Part shown: positions 53,099 to 61,521 of the stretch, piece by piece | Layout: each line of letters begins with the position of its first letter | Position numbering within the stretch: position 1 is the stretch's first letter | NCBI GenBank assembly: GCA_005773635.1 | Contig: SXHN01000115.1 | Span: forward strand, 1 to 64,000 | DNA from: Actinomycetota bacterium | GTDB lineage: Bacteria; Actinomycetota; Acidimicrobiia; IMCC26256; PALSA-610 | Direction of reading: 5' to 3' | Length of the DNA stretch: 64,000 nt | Translations under genes and position numbers: made by a program | The notes under the pieces: generated by a model | The model's database searches: none | Seen by the model: only the letters and a program-made list of their open reading frames with translations | Told to the model about the DNA's origin: nothing

Positions 53099-53995
53099 CT
53101 AATCGACGATTTTGCCCTCGGTCATGACACCGTAGATGCGTTCCAGATCTTCGAGGTTCGCGAACTCGATCACTACCTTGCCACGGTTTTGCGCCAACGA
53201 CACGTGAACCCTTGTATCGAGATGATCAGATAGCAGCCCCTCGAGTTCCACAAGACCAGGAGTCCGCATATGGGGGGCTCGTGGCTTCGGTGTAGCGAGT
53301 GACGCTGAAGTCTCATCTGGGGCAGTGGTTGCTTCGCGAACCAATTCTTCAACGAGGCGGACGCTCAACTCCTCGGCGACCGCCCGACGCGCCAATTTCT
53401 CTTGCATCACCCGATCCGGCGTACCCAACAACGCTCGAGCATGCCCCATGCGGAGTTGCCCATCGCGCACATAGCGCTGAATCGTTGGGGAAAGCTGCAA
53501 CAGTCGCAGAACGTTCGTGACGGTCGCGCGGCTCTTGCCGACTCGGGTTGCAACATCATCGTGGGTGAGTTGAAAGTCCTCGATGAGTTGCTGGTACGCC
53601 ACTGCCTCCTCCAACGGGTTGAGATCTTCACGCTGCACATTCTCAACGATCGCATGCGCTAGCGACGTGGCGTTATCGGCATTGCGGACGATGACAGGAA
53701 TCGTCTGCAATCCAGCACGCTTGGCTGCTCGAAGCCGGCGTTCACCCGCTATCAGTTCGTAGCTCCCAGGCCCCAGCTCACGAACCAGTAACGGCTGCAG
53801 TACCCCGAGTTCCTTGATGGAGTCCGCTAGGTGACCAAGTGCCTCTTCATCGAAATGCGCGCGCGGCTGGTTGGGGTTCGCAACGATTGCGCCAACCAGC
53901 GCTTCGTGGAGTCCTGCTGATACCTCAGTAGTGCGCATCTCTCCCGCTGGGATCAGCGCTCCGAGACCTCTACCCAATCCGCCTGGTCGCGTCAC
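53099..53995 (-). CDS. parB: Chromosome partitioning protein ParB
   Basis: 298 residues. GLGRGLGALIP at the start is the ParA-stimulating N-terminus; GERRLRAAKRAGL is the CTP-binding box II, followed by ENVQREDLNPLEEAVAYQQLIEDF and the helix-turn-helix TQEDVATRVGKSRATVTNVLRLLQL-like stretch (here LTHDDVATRVGKSRATVTN). The C-terminal dimerisation domain ends EGKIVD. GTG start; overlaps the 3' end of parA by 26 bases. ParB binds the parS site at 55013 and loads SMC and clamps at the origin. Confidence 0.96.
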   Translation of the reverse strand: MTRPGGLGRGLGALIPAGEMRTTEVSAGLHEALVGAIVANPNQPRAHFDEEALGHLADSIKELGVLQPLLVRELGPGSYELIAGERRLRAAKRAGLQTIPVIVRNADNATSLAHAIVENVQREDLNPLEEAVAYQQLIEDFQLTHDDVATRVGKSRATVTNVLRLLQLSPTIQRYVRDGQLRMGHARALLGTPDRVMQEKLARRAVAEELSVRLVEELVREATTAPDETSASLATPKPRAPHMRTPGLVELEGLLSDHLDTRVHVSLAQNRGKVVIEFANLEDLERIYGVMTEGKIVD

Positions 53996-54953
53996 GACTG
54001 AACTCCTTTGCTAGTTCCCGGTAGGCAATTGCCCCGCGAGACGTTGAATCGAACACGAGCACGGGCTGGCCAAACGACGGGGCCTCTGAGATTCGGACCG
54101 CACGCGGGATGACGTTGCGAAATACCTTCGTACCGAAGTGATTGCGGACTTCGTTCTCGACCTGTTTTGCCAATTGCGTCCGAGCGTCGAACATCGTCAA
54201 CACGATGCTCCGAACCTCCAACGTTGGATTCAGATTCTTGCTGACCAGCGTGACGTTTCTCAGCAGCTGACCAAGGCCCTCCAACGCGTAGTATTCGCAC
54301 TGAATCGGCACAAGCACCTCATCAGCCGCTGCCAGGCCGTTCACAGTCAACAACCCCAACGATGGGGGGCAGTCGATAAGCATGATGTCGTAGTCATCAC
54401 GAACTCCGTTCAGCGCGTTTCGCAACTTCAGCTCGCGAGACATCGCCGGTACCAGCTCGATCTCGGCGCCCGCGAGGTCGATCGTGGCTGGAATGACGAA
54501 CAAATTCTTGACGCTGGTCGGTTCAATACAGTCCTCAACCGGCGCAGCGTGCATGATCACGTCGTACACCGAGCCCTGCACGCTGCGGTGATTCACCCCA
54601 AGCCCCGTCGTCGCGTTTCCCTGCGGATCGAGGTCGACCACCAGTGTGCGGAAACCCAACTCAGCTAGGCCCGCGCCGAGATTGACACAGGTCGTTGTCT
54701 TGCCAACACCGCCTTTTTGGTTTGCCACTGCGACAATGCGCGGCAACTGCAGCGGGGTTCTCGCCTCGGCTACCGCGGACGGATCCGAAGCGGCCGCCTC
54801 GGTTTCACCCGACTGTGGCGAATGTCGTCCGGATGAATTCCCCTCGGATCCGGCTGCGCTGGCTTCGGCGACCAGTTCGGCAATTGGAGCAACCACGCTG
54901 ACTGGGGGCGGAGAGCCGCCCGTTGCGGGTTGGTCCGGGGTTTGGAAACTCAA
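53970..54953 (-). CDS. parA: Chromosome partitioning ATPase ParA/Soj
   Basis: 327 residues. After a 70-residue Pro/Ala/Ser-rich N-terminal extension comes the deviant Walker A ANQKGGVGKTTTCVNLGAG, then VDLDPQGNATTGLG, and LIDCPPSLGLLTVNGLAAADEVLVPIQCEYYALEGL (in parts). ParA forms the nucleoid-bound gradient that pulls ParB-parS complexes apart. TTG start at 54953, with GGAG ten bases upstream. Extension is of a type seen in other actinobacterial ParA proteins. Confidence 0.95.
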   Translation of the reverse strand: MSFQTPDQPATGGSPPPVSVVAPIAELVAEASAAGSEGNSSGRHSPQSGETEAAASDPSAVAEARTPLQLPRIVAVANQKGGVGKTTTCVNLGAGLAELGFRTLVVDLDPQGNATTGLGVNHRSVQGSVYDVIMHAAPVEDCIEPTSVKNLFVIPATIDLAGAEIELVPAMSRELKLRNALNGVRDDYDIMLIDCPPSLGLLTVNGLAAADEVLVPIQCEYYALEGLGQLLRNVTLVSKNLNPTLEVRSIVLTMFDARTQLAKQVENEVRNHFGTKVFRNVIPRAVRISEAPSFGQPVLVFDSTSRGAIAYRELAKEFSRDATRRIG

Positions 54954-55012
54954 GATCCCAACTCCTCAGAAAAACGCTCGTGAACGAAGGTGTCGCACGG
55001 GCTGGTGCGGAT

Positions 55013-55028
55013 TGTTTCACGTGGAACA
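55013..55028. promoter_or_regulatory. parS centromere site
   Basis: TGTTTCACGTGGAACA matches the universal parS consensus TGTTTCACGTGAAACA at 15 of 16 bases. It is located just upstream of parA, about 3.7 kb from dnaA, exactly where ParB-binding sites cluster in actinobacteria. ParB and its CTP clamp would nucleate here. Confidence 0.93.
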
Positions 55029-55181
55029 TCGCGCTCACTGAAACTCCGACAACGCGTGCGCACCGATACTAGGCGCGCGATCACTGCAGCGAAGCCTCAA
55101 GACGACCAAACTCTCGCCCTGGTCATGTGAAACGCGGCGACTCAGTCGTGCGTCGCCTGATGGGGCCGGTTGCGGAGAGAA

Positions 55182-55835
55182 CTACCAGAGCGGCTGGCGA
55201 GTGGGGACGCCCTCGCGGCGTGGATACCGTTCTGGGGTCTCGACCAGTTTCGTCAGGATCATGACCGGCAACGGAATCTCGCGGCGCTCGACGATTCCCA
55301 ACCCCAGCAGCCTGAGCTGCGCCACGGGCCAGCGCGACTCGTCCGCCGCCGGGGGTTCCGACACGGCGAGAACTCCGCCAACAGTCAGGTAACGAACCGC
55401 GCACTCCGCCACCGCGGCCGGCCGGCCAAACGACCGAGCCACGATCAACTCGTAATTCTGACTATGGAGCGGCGATCTCGCCAACACCTCCGCTCGACCC
55501 TCAACGACATTCATTGACCCATCGGGTCGAAGTATGTCGGCGCACCGGCGCAGAAACTCACATCTACGGCGCTGTGCGTCAAGGAGCGTCATAGCGTTTT
55601 CAGGCAACGCAACTGCCATGACGAGGCCAGGGAGTCCTCCGCCACTTCCGAGGTCCAACGTGCGCGTTTCGTCAGTAACGTAATCACGCACCGCACCGGT
55701 GAGGCGCAGTGCGTGATCAATATGGTCGTGAATTGAGCCTGGCCCAATAAAGCCCAGCGCTGCGGACTCCCTCAGAAACGGCTCGACCCTGCTGACAATT
55801 TCACCCCGGTCGAACTCAGAGGCACGGGTCACCAC
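55182..55835 (-). CDS. rsmG: 16S rRNA (guanine-527-N7) methyltransferase
   Basis: 217 residues. RsmG (GidB) methylates G527 of 16S rRNA. The SAM site TLDLGSGGGLPGLVMAVA and the later LIVARSFGRPAAVAE are diagnostic; the first stretch includes RVEPFLRESAALGFIGPG and HIDHALRL. Loss-of-function alleles give low-level streptomycin resistance in other actinobacteria. GTG start. In the standard order jag-rsmG-parA. Confidence 0.94.
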   Translation of the reverse strand: MVTRASEFDRGEIVSRVEPFLRESAALGFIGPGSIHDHIDHALRLTGAVRDYVTDETRTLDLGSGGGLPGLVMAVALPENAMTLLDAQRRRCEFLRRCADILRPDGSMNVVEGRAEVLARSPLHSQNYELIVARSFGRPAAVAECAVRYLTVGGVLAVSEPPAADESRWPVAQLRLLGLGIVERREIPLPVMILTKLVETPERYPRREGVPTRQPLW

Positions 55836-55845
55836 CGGGATCGCG

Positions 55846-56778
55846 TTACACCGCTGGCTGAATCAGGACCCGGCGTTGCTGATCCTCACCATCAGAGATT
55901 GTCATAACACCTTCGATCTCAGCAACGGCGTCGTGCACAACCTTGCGATCTGGCGCCGACATTGGCTCGAGCGCCTTGGCTTCACCTGACGTAGCCACAT
56001 CGCGGGCTACCTGCTTCGCAAATGCGCCAAGGGCTTCGCGTCGCTTTTGGCGATACGACGCAACATCGAGATGCAAGCGTGCCGGCCCTCGGTGACCCAC
56101 GCTCCCACGGAGAATCTCTTCGAGTGCTGCAAGGGTGGCCGCCTTCGGGCCTACCAATAATCCAAGATTCTGCCCTGTGATCGCGAGTTCGATCACGTCG
56201 TCGGCCACGACAGCTGCGGCTGAACTGGCCTCGACACCGAATGCCTCGATGAGACCTCGTCCGAATTGGTCCGCACATTCCAACTGTTCTTCGATGCTGC
56301 CGTTCATCTTGACCTCTCGTTGTGGACTGTCATTCGAACTCTGAGGTTCGTTGTCTGGTTTCTGAGATTTCGGACGGTTTTTCGGCTTGTCCCGCGCCGC
56401 GCCGACGTCTTGACGTTGGGGATCAGGCTTTTGGCTTTTGGCCTTGGGCGCACGCTTCGGTTGACTCGTCGCCTGATCGCTCTCGTCCGCTGCATCGGCA
56501 AGATCTGTCTGCTTGCGTTGACCTGAAACCCCATCTTTCGGGCCACGACTCTTGCGATCTTCGCGTTGCTTGCGGCGCCGTTTGTCGTGCGGTTTCTCTC
56601 TTGAGATTGGTTTCACTCGCGCACGGATTCTGGCTTCTGTGCGCCTGAGTCCAAAAAGGCCACTTTTTGCCTCTTCGAGCACTTCGTGCTCGAGTTCGGT
56701 TTCATGAACCCCAAGTGTGTCGAGAGCTTTGTCAACGGCAAGTTGCACCGTCTTTGCTGAGATTTCTATCCATTCCAT
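55846..56778 (-). CDS. jag: Jag/KhpB-type RNA-binding protein
   Basis: 310 residues. An N-terminal Jag-N domain (WIEISAKTVQLAVDKALDTLG, EEAKSGLFGL), a very basic, Lys/Arg/Gln-rich linker (about residues 65-175), a KH domain (LAITGQNLGLLVGPKAATLAALEEI) and a C-terminal R3H domain (REALGAFAKQVARDVATSG, MSAPDRKVVHDAVAEIEGV). It binds RNA and affects cell elongation in other bacteria. Start ATG 56778; an upstream in-frame ATG at 56949 lies within yidC and is rejected. Four bases separate it from yidC's stop. Confidence 0.93.
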   Translation of the reverse strand: MEWIEISAKTVQLAVDKALDTLGVHETELEHEVLEEAKSGLFGLRRTEARIRARVKPISREKPHDKRRRKQREDRKSRGPKDGVSGQRKQTDLADAADESDQATSQPKRAPKAKSQKPDPQRQDVGAARDKPKNRPKSQKPDNEPQSSNDSPQREVKMNGSIEEQLECADQFGRGLIEAFGVEASSAAAVVADDVIELAITGQNLGLLVGPKAATLAALEEILRGSVGHRGPARLHLDVASYRQKRREALGAFAKQVARDVATSGEAKALEPMSAPDRKVVHDAVAEIEGVMTISDGEDQQRRVLIQPAV

Positions 56779-56782
56779 GCGT

Positions 56783-57706
56783 TTAGCGTTTCCTGCGCTG
56801 TTGCTTCTTTTTTGAAGTGTTCGGATTACTGCGTGCCGCGGTACGCGGTGCAACTTCGGTTGCCTTGACATCGATCGCGCTGCCACCAGACTTGGCCGCG
56901 GCAGCCGGATCGCCATAGAACTTTTCCAGCACGAATTGCTGCTGGCCAATCATCCAGACGTTGCGTGCACCCCAGTACAGAGCAACACCTACCGGAAAGA
57001 ATGCCGTCATGATGTTCATGAACGGCATGATTCGCATCATCATCTGCATCTGCGGATTAATCGGTTGATCGGGATTGTGTTTCTTTTGACGCGCCATCGT
57101 TTGACGCGTTTGCAGCCAACCCGTGGCCACCACAAACGCAACAAGCAACACGTAGGGGAGCAAACTCGCAAACGAAGCGTCTGCAAGGTCCTTCGCCTTC
57201 AGCAATGTCAGCCGAAGGTCCATCCAGAGGAACTTCGGTGCGGTCATCAACTTGGAGTCGTCAGCCAAGCAGGCCTTCGCCGTTGCTTGGCCACCATTGG
57301 TGGCCGCGTTCGCACACAAATCCACGAACAAGCGACTCGAGGTACTGATGTGTTTCGGGATGCTTTGCAGCGTGCGGTAGAGCGCGAACCAAACTGGAAG
57401 CTGCACAATGAGCGGCAGACAACCCGACAACGGGTTGATCTGATTCTCTTTGTAGAACTTCATCACCTCTTCGCTCTGTTTCTGGCGGTCGTCCTTGTGC
57501 AGTTGTTGCAACTTCTTGATCTCAGGAGCGAGTTTTTGCATCGCGACCGTTGAGCGCACCTGCTTAGCGGTCAATGGCAACATGATGCCCATGACGACAC
57601 AAGTCATCAGGATGATCGAAATCCCAAGGTTGTGAGGGGGCAACAGATAGATCGTTTGAAGCAACCAACCAATGGCGTCCTCAATTGGTTTCAGGATCGA
57701 ATCCAA
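56783..57706 (-). CDS. yidC: Membrane insertase YidC
   Basis: 307 residues. Five-helix core of Gram-positive type YidC/Oxa1: the first helix is preceded by DAIGWLLQTIYLLPPHN, then ILMTCVVMGIMLPLTAKQVRSTVAMQKLAPEI with the conserved Arg in the membrane groove, NPLSGCLPLIVQLPVWFALYR, and ALYWGARNVWMIGQQ. The C-terminal tail is basic (KKKQQRRKR), for ribosome contact. No lipobox is present at the N-terminus. Part of the rpmH-rnpA-yidD-yidC-jag operon. Confidence 0.95.
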   Translation of the reverse strand: MDSILKPIEDAIGWLLQTIYLLPPHNLGISIILMTCVVMGIMLPLTAKQVRSTVAMQKLAPEIKKLQQLHKDDRQKQSEEVMKFYKENQINPLSGCLPLIVQLPVWFALYRTLQSIPKHISTSSRLFVDLCANAATNGGQATAKACLADDSKLMTAPKFLWMDLRLTLLKAKDLADASFASLLPYVLLVAFVVATGWLQTRQTMARQKKHNPDQPINPQMQMMMRIMPFMNIMTAFFPVGVALYWGARNVWMIGQQQFVLEKFYGDPAAAAKSGGSAIDVKATEVAPRTAARSNPNTSKKKQQRRKR

Positions 57707-57727
57707 GAAAATCTCCGATAGTGAGTA

Positions 57728-58012
57728 CTAATGCGAATGGGTTCGCGCACCATGAACCCCAACTTGAGGTGTCGCAGCGTGACCTTGACTGTGGCGTGGT
57801 GAAACGGGTGGTACCGGATCACTCCCGTGACCACCAAACGGATGACAGCGGCAAATACGGCGAACCGCTAACCAGCACCCACGCATCCCTCCGTGTAACT
57901 CAATGGCTTCGTTGGCATACTCCGAACAACTTGGCACAAAGCGACACGGCGACGGCCTGCCGAATCGAGCGCCCTGGTAGAGCCGGATCATCAACCGCAG
58001 TGTGCGGGCCAT
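57728..58012 (-). CDS. yidD: Membrane protein insertion efficiency factor YidD
   Basis: 94 residues. The family signature [19 protein letters not shown] and [22 protein letters not shown] is clear, with the three conserved Cys residues. The C-terminal 20 residues ([17 protein letters not shown]) are an extension rich in His. ATG start three bases after the rnpA stop. Confidence 0.94.
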   Translation of the reverse strand: MARTLRLMIRLYQGARFGRPSPCRFVPSCSEYANEAIELHGGMRGCWLAVRRICRCHPFGGHGSDPVPPVSPRHSQGHAATPQVGVHGARTHSH

Positions 58013-58015
58013 CGC

Positions 58016-58333
58016 TTACATCCCCACCGAGCGGATAAGGCAATCACTCAAAGCGTCGGCAAACTCACGTTCGGTGGCGCGCGGGTGAATAGTGACGAGA
58101 TACGCGCGAGCTGGGTCGAGGAGGTGAACATCGCGCAACATGCGTGCACGTAACTGGCGACGAACTCGGTTACGACGAACAGCGTTGCCCACCGGTCGTC
58201 CTATCGAGTAGGCGACGGCAGGGATTCCAGGCTGAATGGATGGCGCGACGCGTAACGTCAACGACCCGCATCGAACCCGGGGTGCAGATTGAAAGCCGTT
58301 GAACTGAGCCCGGTCGCGGACTCGAGCGATCAC
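58016..58333 (-). CDS. rnpA: Ribonuclease P protein component
   Basis: 105 residues. The RNR motif [17 protein letters not shown] and the central strand [10 protein letters not shown] identify the RNase P protein that binds RNase P RNA to process tRNA 5' ends. GTG start at 58333 overlaps the rpmH stop codon by two bases, the usual arrangement. The N-terminus opens with [12 protein letters not shown]. Confidence 0.94.
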   Translation of the reverse strand: MIARVRDRAQFNGFQSAPRVRCGSLTLRVAPSIQPGIPAVAYSIGRPVGNAVRRNRVRRQLRARMLRDVHLLDPARAYLVTIHPRATEREFADALSDCLIRSVGM

Positions 58334-58464
58334 GCTGACAGTTTTTGACGGCCCTTGAGGCGCCGGTTCTTCAAGACCGCGCGGCCAGCACGCGAACTCA
58401 TACGCTCACGAAAACCGTGGGTTTTCGAACGTTTGCGATTATTTGGTTGAAACGTACGCTTCAC
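58330..58464 (-). CDS. rpmH: 50S ribosomal protein L34
   Basis: 44 residues read on the minus strand: GTG AAG CGT ACG TTT CAA gives [18 protein letters not shown], continuing with [17 protein letters not shown] and KGRQKLSA. This is bL34, complete and typical. A perfect AGGAGG is five bases before the GTG at 58464. The stop TGA overlaps the rnpA start. Confidence 0.97.
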   Translation of the reverse strand: MKRTFQPNNRKRSKTHGFRERMSSRAGRAVLKNRRLKGRQKLSA

Positions 58465-58772
58465 GTCTGCCTCCTGGTGCGTCGATGCCGACTGCACCGC
58501 GACGCCGGCATTTGCGATCTACCACCGCAAATGCATGAACGGGGAGAATGCTACCGACTCACGCAGTGCCATAAGTAATCGGCCGAGTGCGCCCGCCACG
58601 TCGCGTGCTTCGTGATCGGGTCGCACTAACCCGGCAGTTGTCACCGGAAGGACCCGGTGCTATCTTCGGCGACCCCAGCCAGCGCTCCACCTCATCTTCG
58701 TCACACGGCACGTTCGCGCGGCTGGGTTTCCACACCTGTGGATGGTGCTGTGGACAACCAGGAACTCGCACT
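58465..58772. other. rpmH-dnaA intergenic region (308 bp) with DnaA boxes
   Basis: No gene is seen. On the right, TTGTCCACA (complement, 58749-58757) is a perfect actinobacterial DnaA box and TGTGGATGG (58737-58745) a weaker one, both just upstream of dnaA, suited to autoregulation. On the left is a perfect inverted repeat (58508-58534). A possible rpmH -10 box TAGCAT (complement of 58548-58553) lies upstream of it on the minus strand. Confidence 0.7.
58508..58534 (-). repeat. Perfect 9-bp inverted repeat in the rpmH leader
   Basis: GCATTTGCG, nine bases, CGCAAATGC. If transcription of rpmH begins near 58540, the RNA would fold into a 9-bp hairpin with a 9-base loop about 45 bases before the rpmH start. 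It has no T-run, so a terminator is unlikely; a leader structure or a protein-binding palindrome is more likely. Confidence 0.55.
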
Positions 58773-60182
58773 ATGAATGTTGGCGCAGCAGAAGACCTAT
58801 GGGCCCGAGTGGGTGCCGCAGTGCGTCACCAATTGAGTGACAGCACGTGGGATATCTGGTTCCAAGGCGCACACGCCATCGACTTAACAAATGACTCACT
58901 GGTAATTGGCATTGCTAACCCAATGGCGCGGGATCGCATCGTGGCCATGTACACCGGCATGCTCGATGATGCTTGTAGAGCTCTCACCGGGACAGATGTC
59001 CGAACCGAGATCGTTTTGGACACGGTAGATCGTATTGCTAGCCCCGACGATGAAATGGTGATCGACCTCATTGGGCCCGAATTGTCACAGCGTGGGCCCA
59101 ATGTCGGAGCTTCCCCGCCAGAACCCGAAAAACCAACATGGAGCCCAGGAACCCTCAATCCTCGCTATACCTTCGACCAATTTGTAATTGGGACATCCAA
59201 CCGATTCGCACACGCAGCTGCACTTCGCGTCGCCGAAGAACCAGCTCGCAGCTACAACCCATTGTTTATTTATGGACCCGCAGGCTTAGGCAAAACTCAC
59301 CTGATGCACGCGATCGGGCATCACGTCCGCCAGATCTACACGACCAAACGGTTGAGATACGTCTCTACCGAAACCATGATGAACGAGTTCATCGACGCGA
59401 TGCGATCGAAAACCGGCCACGCTTTCAAACGCCGGTACCGCGAGGTTGACGTGCTGCTGATTGACGACATTCAATTTTTGGAGCGCACGGAGCAATTGCA
59501 AGAGGAGTTTTTCCACACGTTCAACGACTTGCACAACTCTGGTAGCCAGATCGTGATCAGTTCCGATCGTCCTCCGAAATCAATCGCGAAAATCGAAGAT
59601 CGGTTGCGCAGTCGCTTTGAGTGGGGGCTCATCACCGATATCCAACCGCCAGAATTTGAAACTCGACTCGCAATCTTGCAGAAAAAGGCTGAATCGGAAA
59701 AACTGGCCGGGATTCCCAATGAAGTACTTGGTTTCATCGCCGAACACATCACCGATAACGTTCGGGAACTCGAAGGAAGTTTGCACCGAATTGCGGCATA
59801 TTCGTCGCTGCATCGCGTACCCCTCAGTGAAGAACTGGCGAAACAGGTGCTTTCGGATCTCATCCCTGCCAGCCGACCGCGCGTCATCACTCCAAAACTC
59901 ATTCTCGACGTCACCGCTGAAATGTTTGGGTGGTCTATCGACGAATTGATTGGGCCAAGCCGTCGTCGACCGTTGGTAAATGCTCGACAAATCGGGATGT
60001 ATGTGTTTCGTGAGCTCACCGATTACAGCTACCCCCGGATCGCCGAAGAATTTGGGGGACGCGACCACAGCACCGTCATGCACGCCTGTGACAAGATCCG
60101 TACGCAGATGTCAGAACGACGAGCTGTCCTCGAACAAGTCAATGATCTGATCGGAAGAATTAAACAGTCGGCCGGTGGATAA
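58773..60182 (+). CDS. dnaA: Chromosomal replication initiator DnaA
   Basis: 469 residues. Domain I (residues 1-85, [16 protein letters not shown]), a short domain II (86-130), the AAA+ domain with Walker [10 protein letters not shown] at 168-176, Walker [14 protein letters not shown], and the initiator-specific motif NEFIDAMR, then domain IV with [10 protein letters not shown]-type [15 protein letters not shown], which reads the DnaA box. Start at ATG 58773; the frame extends upstream but without conserved sequence and overlaps DnaA boxes. The region between dnaA and dnaN is the origin. Confidence 0.97.
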   Translation: MNVGAAEDLWARVGAAVRHQLSDSTWDIWFQGAHAIDLTNDSLVIGIANPMARDRIVAMYTGMLDDACRALTGTDVRTEIVLDTVDRIASPDDEMVIDLIGPELSQRGPNVGASPPEPEKPTWSPGTLNPRYTFDQFVIGTSNRFAHAAALRVAEEPARSYNPLFIYGPAGLGKTHLMHAIGHHVRQIYTTKRLRYVSTETMMNEFIDAMRSKTGHAFKRRYREVDVLLIDDIQFLERTEQLQEEFFHTFNDLHNSGSQIVISSDRPPKSIAKIEDRLRSRFEWGLITDIQPPEFETRLAILQKKAESEKLAGIPNEVLGFIAEHITDNVRELEGSLHRIAAYSSLHRVPLSEELAKQVLSDLIPASRPRVITPKLILDVTAEMFGWSIDELIGPSRRRPLVNARQIGMYVFRELTDYSYPRIAEEFGGRDHSTVMHACDKIRTQMSERRAVLEQVNDLIGRIKQSAGG

Positions 60183-60404
60183 CCCTGTGGATACCTGTGG
60201 GAAACTGCTCCCACATCATGGGACAGCGTCAAGATTCATCAACAGTTACATGTTTGTACTTCCACACCACACCGCAGTGTTGTGGATTGCCAAGGGAAGA
60301 AAATACCGGCTCAGACCGGGATCAACATCAAGTTGTCCGCAATCCACAGGTACTACTACTACTACAACCATTGATATTCGATACTTGAACAGTTTTAGGA
60401 GGCA
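60174..60404. other. Chromosomal origin of replication (oriC)
   Basis: The gap between dnaA and dnaN has DnaA boxes in both orientations: GGTGGATAA (60174, overlapping the dnaA stop), TGTGGATAC (60186), TGTGGGAAA (60196) with the inverted TCCCACA (60209), TGTGGATTG (60281), TTGTCCGCA (60333, one mismatch from TTGTCCACA) and CAATCCACA (60340). An AT-rich stretch follows at 60369-60398. All are clustered beside dnaA, parA/parB/parS and gyrB, as expected for oriC. Confidence 0.88.
60340..60365. promoter_or_regulatory. DnaA-trio-type unwinding element
   Basis: The DnaA box CAATCCACA (60340-60348) is followed after two G bases by TACTACTACTACTAC (60351-60365). On the complementary strand this is a run of 3'-ATG-5' steps, equivalent to repeated 3'-GAT-5' DnaA-trios as described for Bacillus subtilis oriC, and the box, GC step, trio, AT-rich order is the same. 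DnaA should extend from the box along this strand to open the duplex towards dnaN. Confidence 0.75.
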
Positions 60405-60407
60405 GTG

Positions 60408-61511
60408 GTGAAGTTCCGCTGCGAGCGTGACACATTGGTCGAAGCATTGGGAACTGCTCAGCGAGCGGTTGCAAGTCGTACCGGCGCGCCACCGGTACTT
60501 TTCGATGTTCGAATTACGGCTACCAGCGATGGGCTCGAATTGCTTGGTTCCGATCTTGAGATCACGAATCGCGTGACTGCGCCTGCAGATGTGGAACGCA
60601 CCGGTCTTGCGGTGATGCCCAAGATCCTTGGTGACGTAGTGCGTAAATTGGAATCCGGGCCAGTCACTATCGAGGTAAAAGACGATGAAGCCATCGTGTC
60701 GAGTGGCGGTTTCAGCACCACATTGCGTTTGAAGGCGGTCGACGAATACCCACGATTGCAGTCAAGCGACGGTGTTGGCATCAAAGTCAACGCGCAGTTG
60801 TTTGCTGGAGCATTGCGACAGGTTGTCAAGGCAGCCTCCAAAGACGAACTGCGTCCTCCGTTGACCGGAGTTCTCTTTGCGGCGAAACCTGATGGGCAAG
60901 GGATTCGTATGGTGGCAACTGACAGTTATCGCTTGGCTATGCGCGATCTGGCAGGAGTTTCGATTCTTGGTGACACAACCAAAGTATTAGTCGCGGCCAA
61001 GGGACTTGCTGAGGTGCAGCGACTTGCCGGTGATGGTGAGATCGAAGTGGTGCTTGGGGAGCGCGATGCGGTATTCCGCACAAAAAAAGCCGAAGTTACA
61101 GTGCGATTGATTGAGGCTGATTTCCCGAATTATGAACAGCTCATACCGCAGGGTTACCCCAATCGGTTAGTGGTGGAGAAAGGCGCATTCCGTGACGCCG
61201 TTGAGCGTGTGGTCGTGGTCGGTCAAGGCCGTGATAACGCAAACGTGAAATTGCAAATGAGTGCTGCGGGAGGTCTCGATCTTTCTGTCACGCTGCAAGA
61301 TGTCGGAACGTCAAGTGGTCACATTGACGCGAAATACGAGGGCGCCGATCTCACGATCGCGTTCAATCCACAATTCTTGTTGGAGGGGATCGACGCTGTC
61401 GACGCCGACGAGATAGCACTCGACAGTATCGATCATCTGAAACCCGCCACCCTTCGAGGCGCTGACGACGGTGACTATATGTATCTGTTGATGCCTGTAC
61501 GAACTTCATAA
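60408..61511 (+). CDS. dnaN: DNA polymerase III subunit beta
   Basis: About 367 residues, three-domain sliding clamp. Opening KFRCERDTLVEALGTAQRAVASRTGAPP (in parts), PPLTGVLFAAKPDGQGIRMVATDSYRLA in the second domain, and the C-terminal PVRTS following YMYLLMPV match DnaN. Two GTG codons are in tandem at 60405 and 60408; AGGAGG at 60397-60402 is better spaced for the second. It holds polymerase, NucS and ligase on DNA. Confidence 0.96.
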   Translation: MKFRCERDTLVEALGTAQRAVASRTGAPPVLFDVRITATSDGLELLGSDLEITNRVTAPADVERTGLAVMPKILGDVVRKLESGPVTIEVKDDEAIVSSGGFSTTLRLKAVDEYPRLQSSDGVGIKVNAQLFAGALRQVVKAASKDELRPPLTGVLFAAKPDGQGIRMVATDSYRLAMRDLAGVSILGDTTKVLVAAKGLAEVQRLAGDGEIEVVLGERDAVFRTKKAEVTVRLIEADFPNYEQLIPQGYPNRLVVEKGAFRDAVERVVVVGQGRDNANVKLQMSAAGGLDLSVTLQDVGTSSGHIDAKYEGADLTIAFNPQFLLEGIDAVDADEIALDSIDHLKPATLRGADDGDYMYLLMPVRTS

Positions 61512-61521
61512 GAGGCACTAG

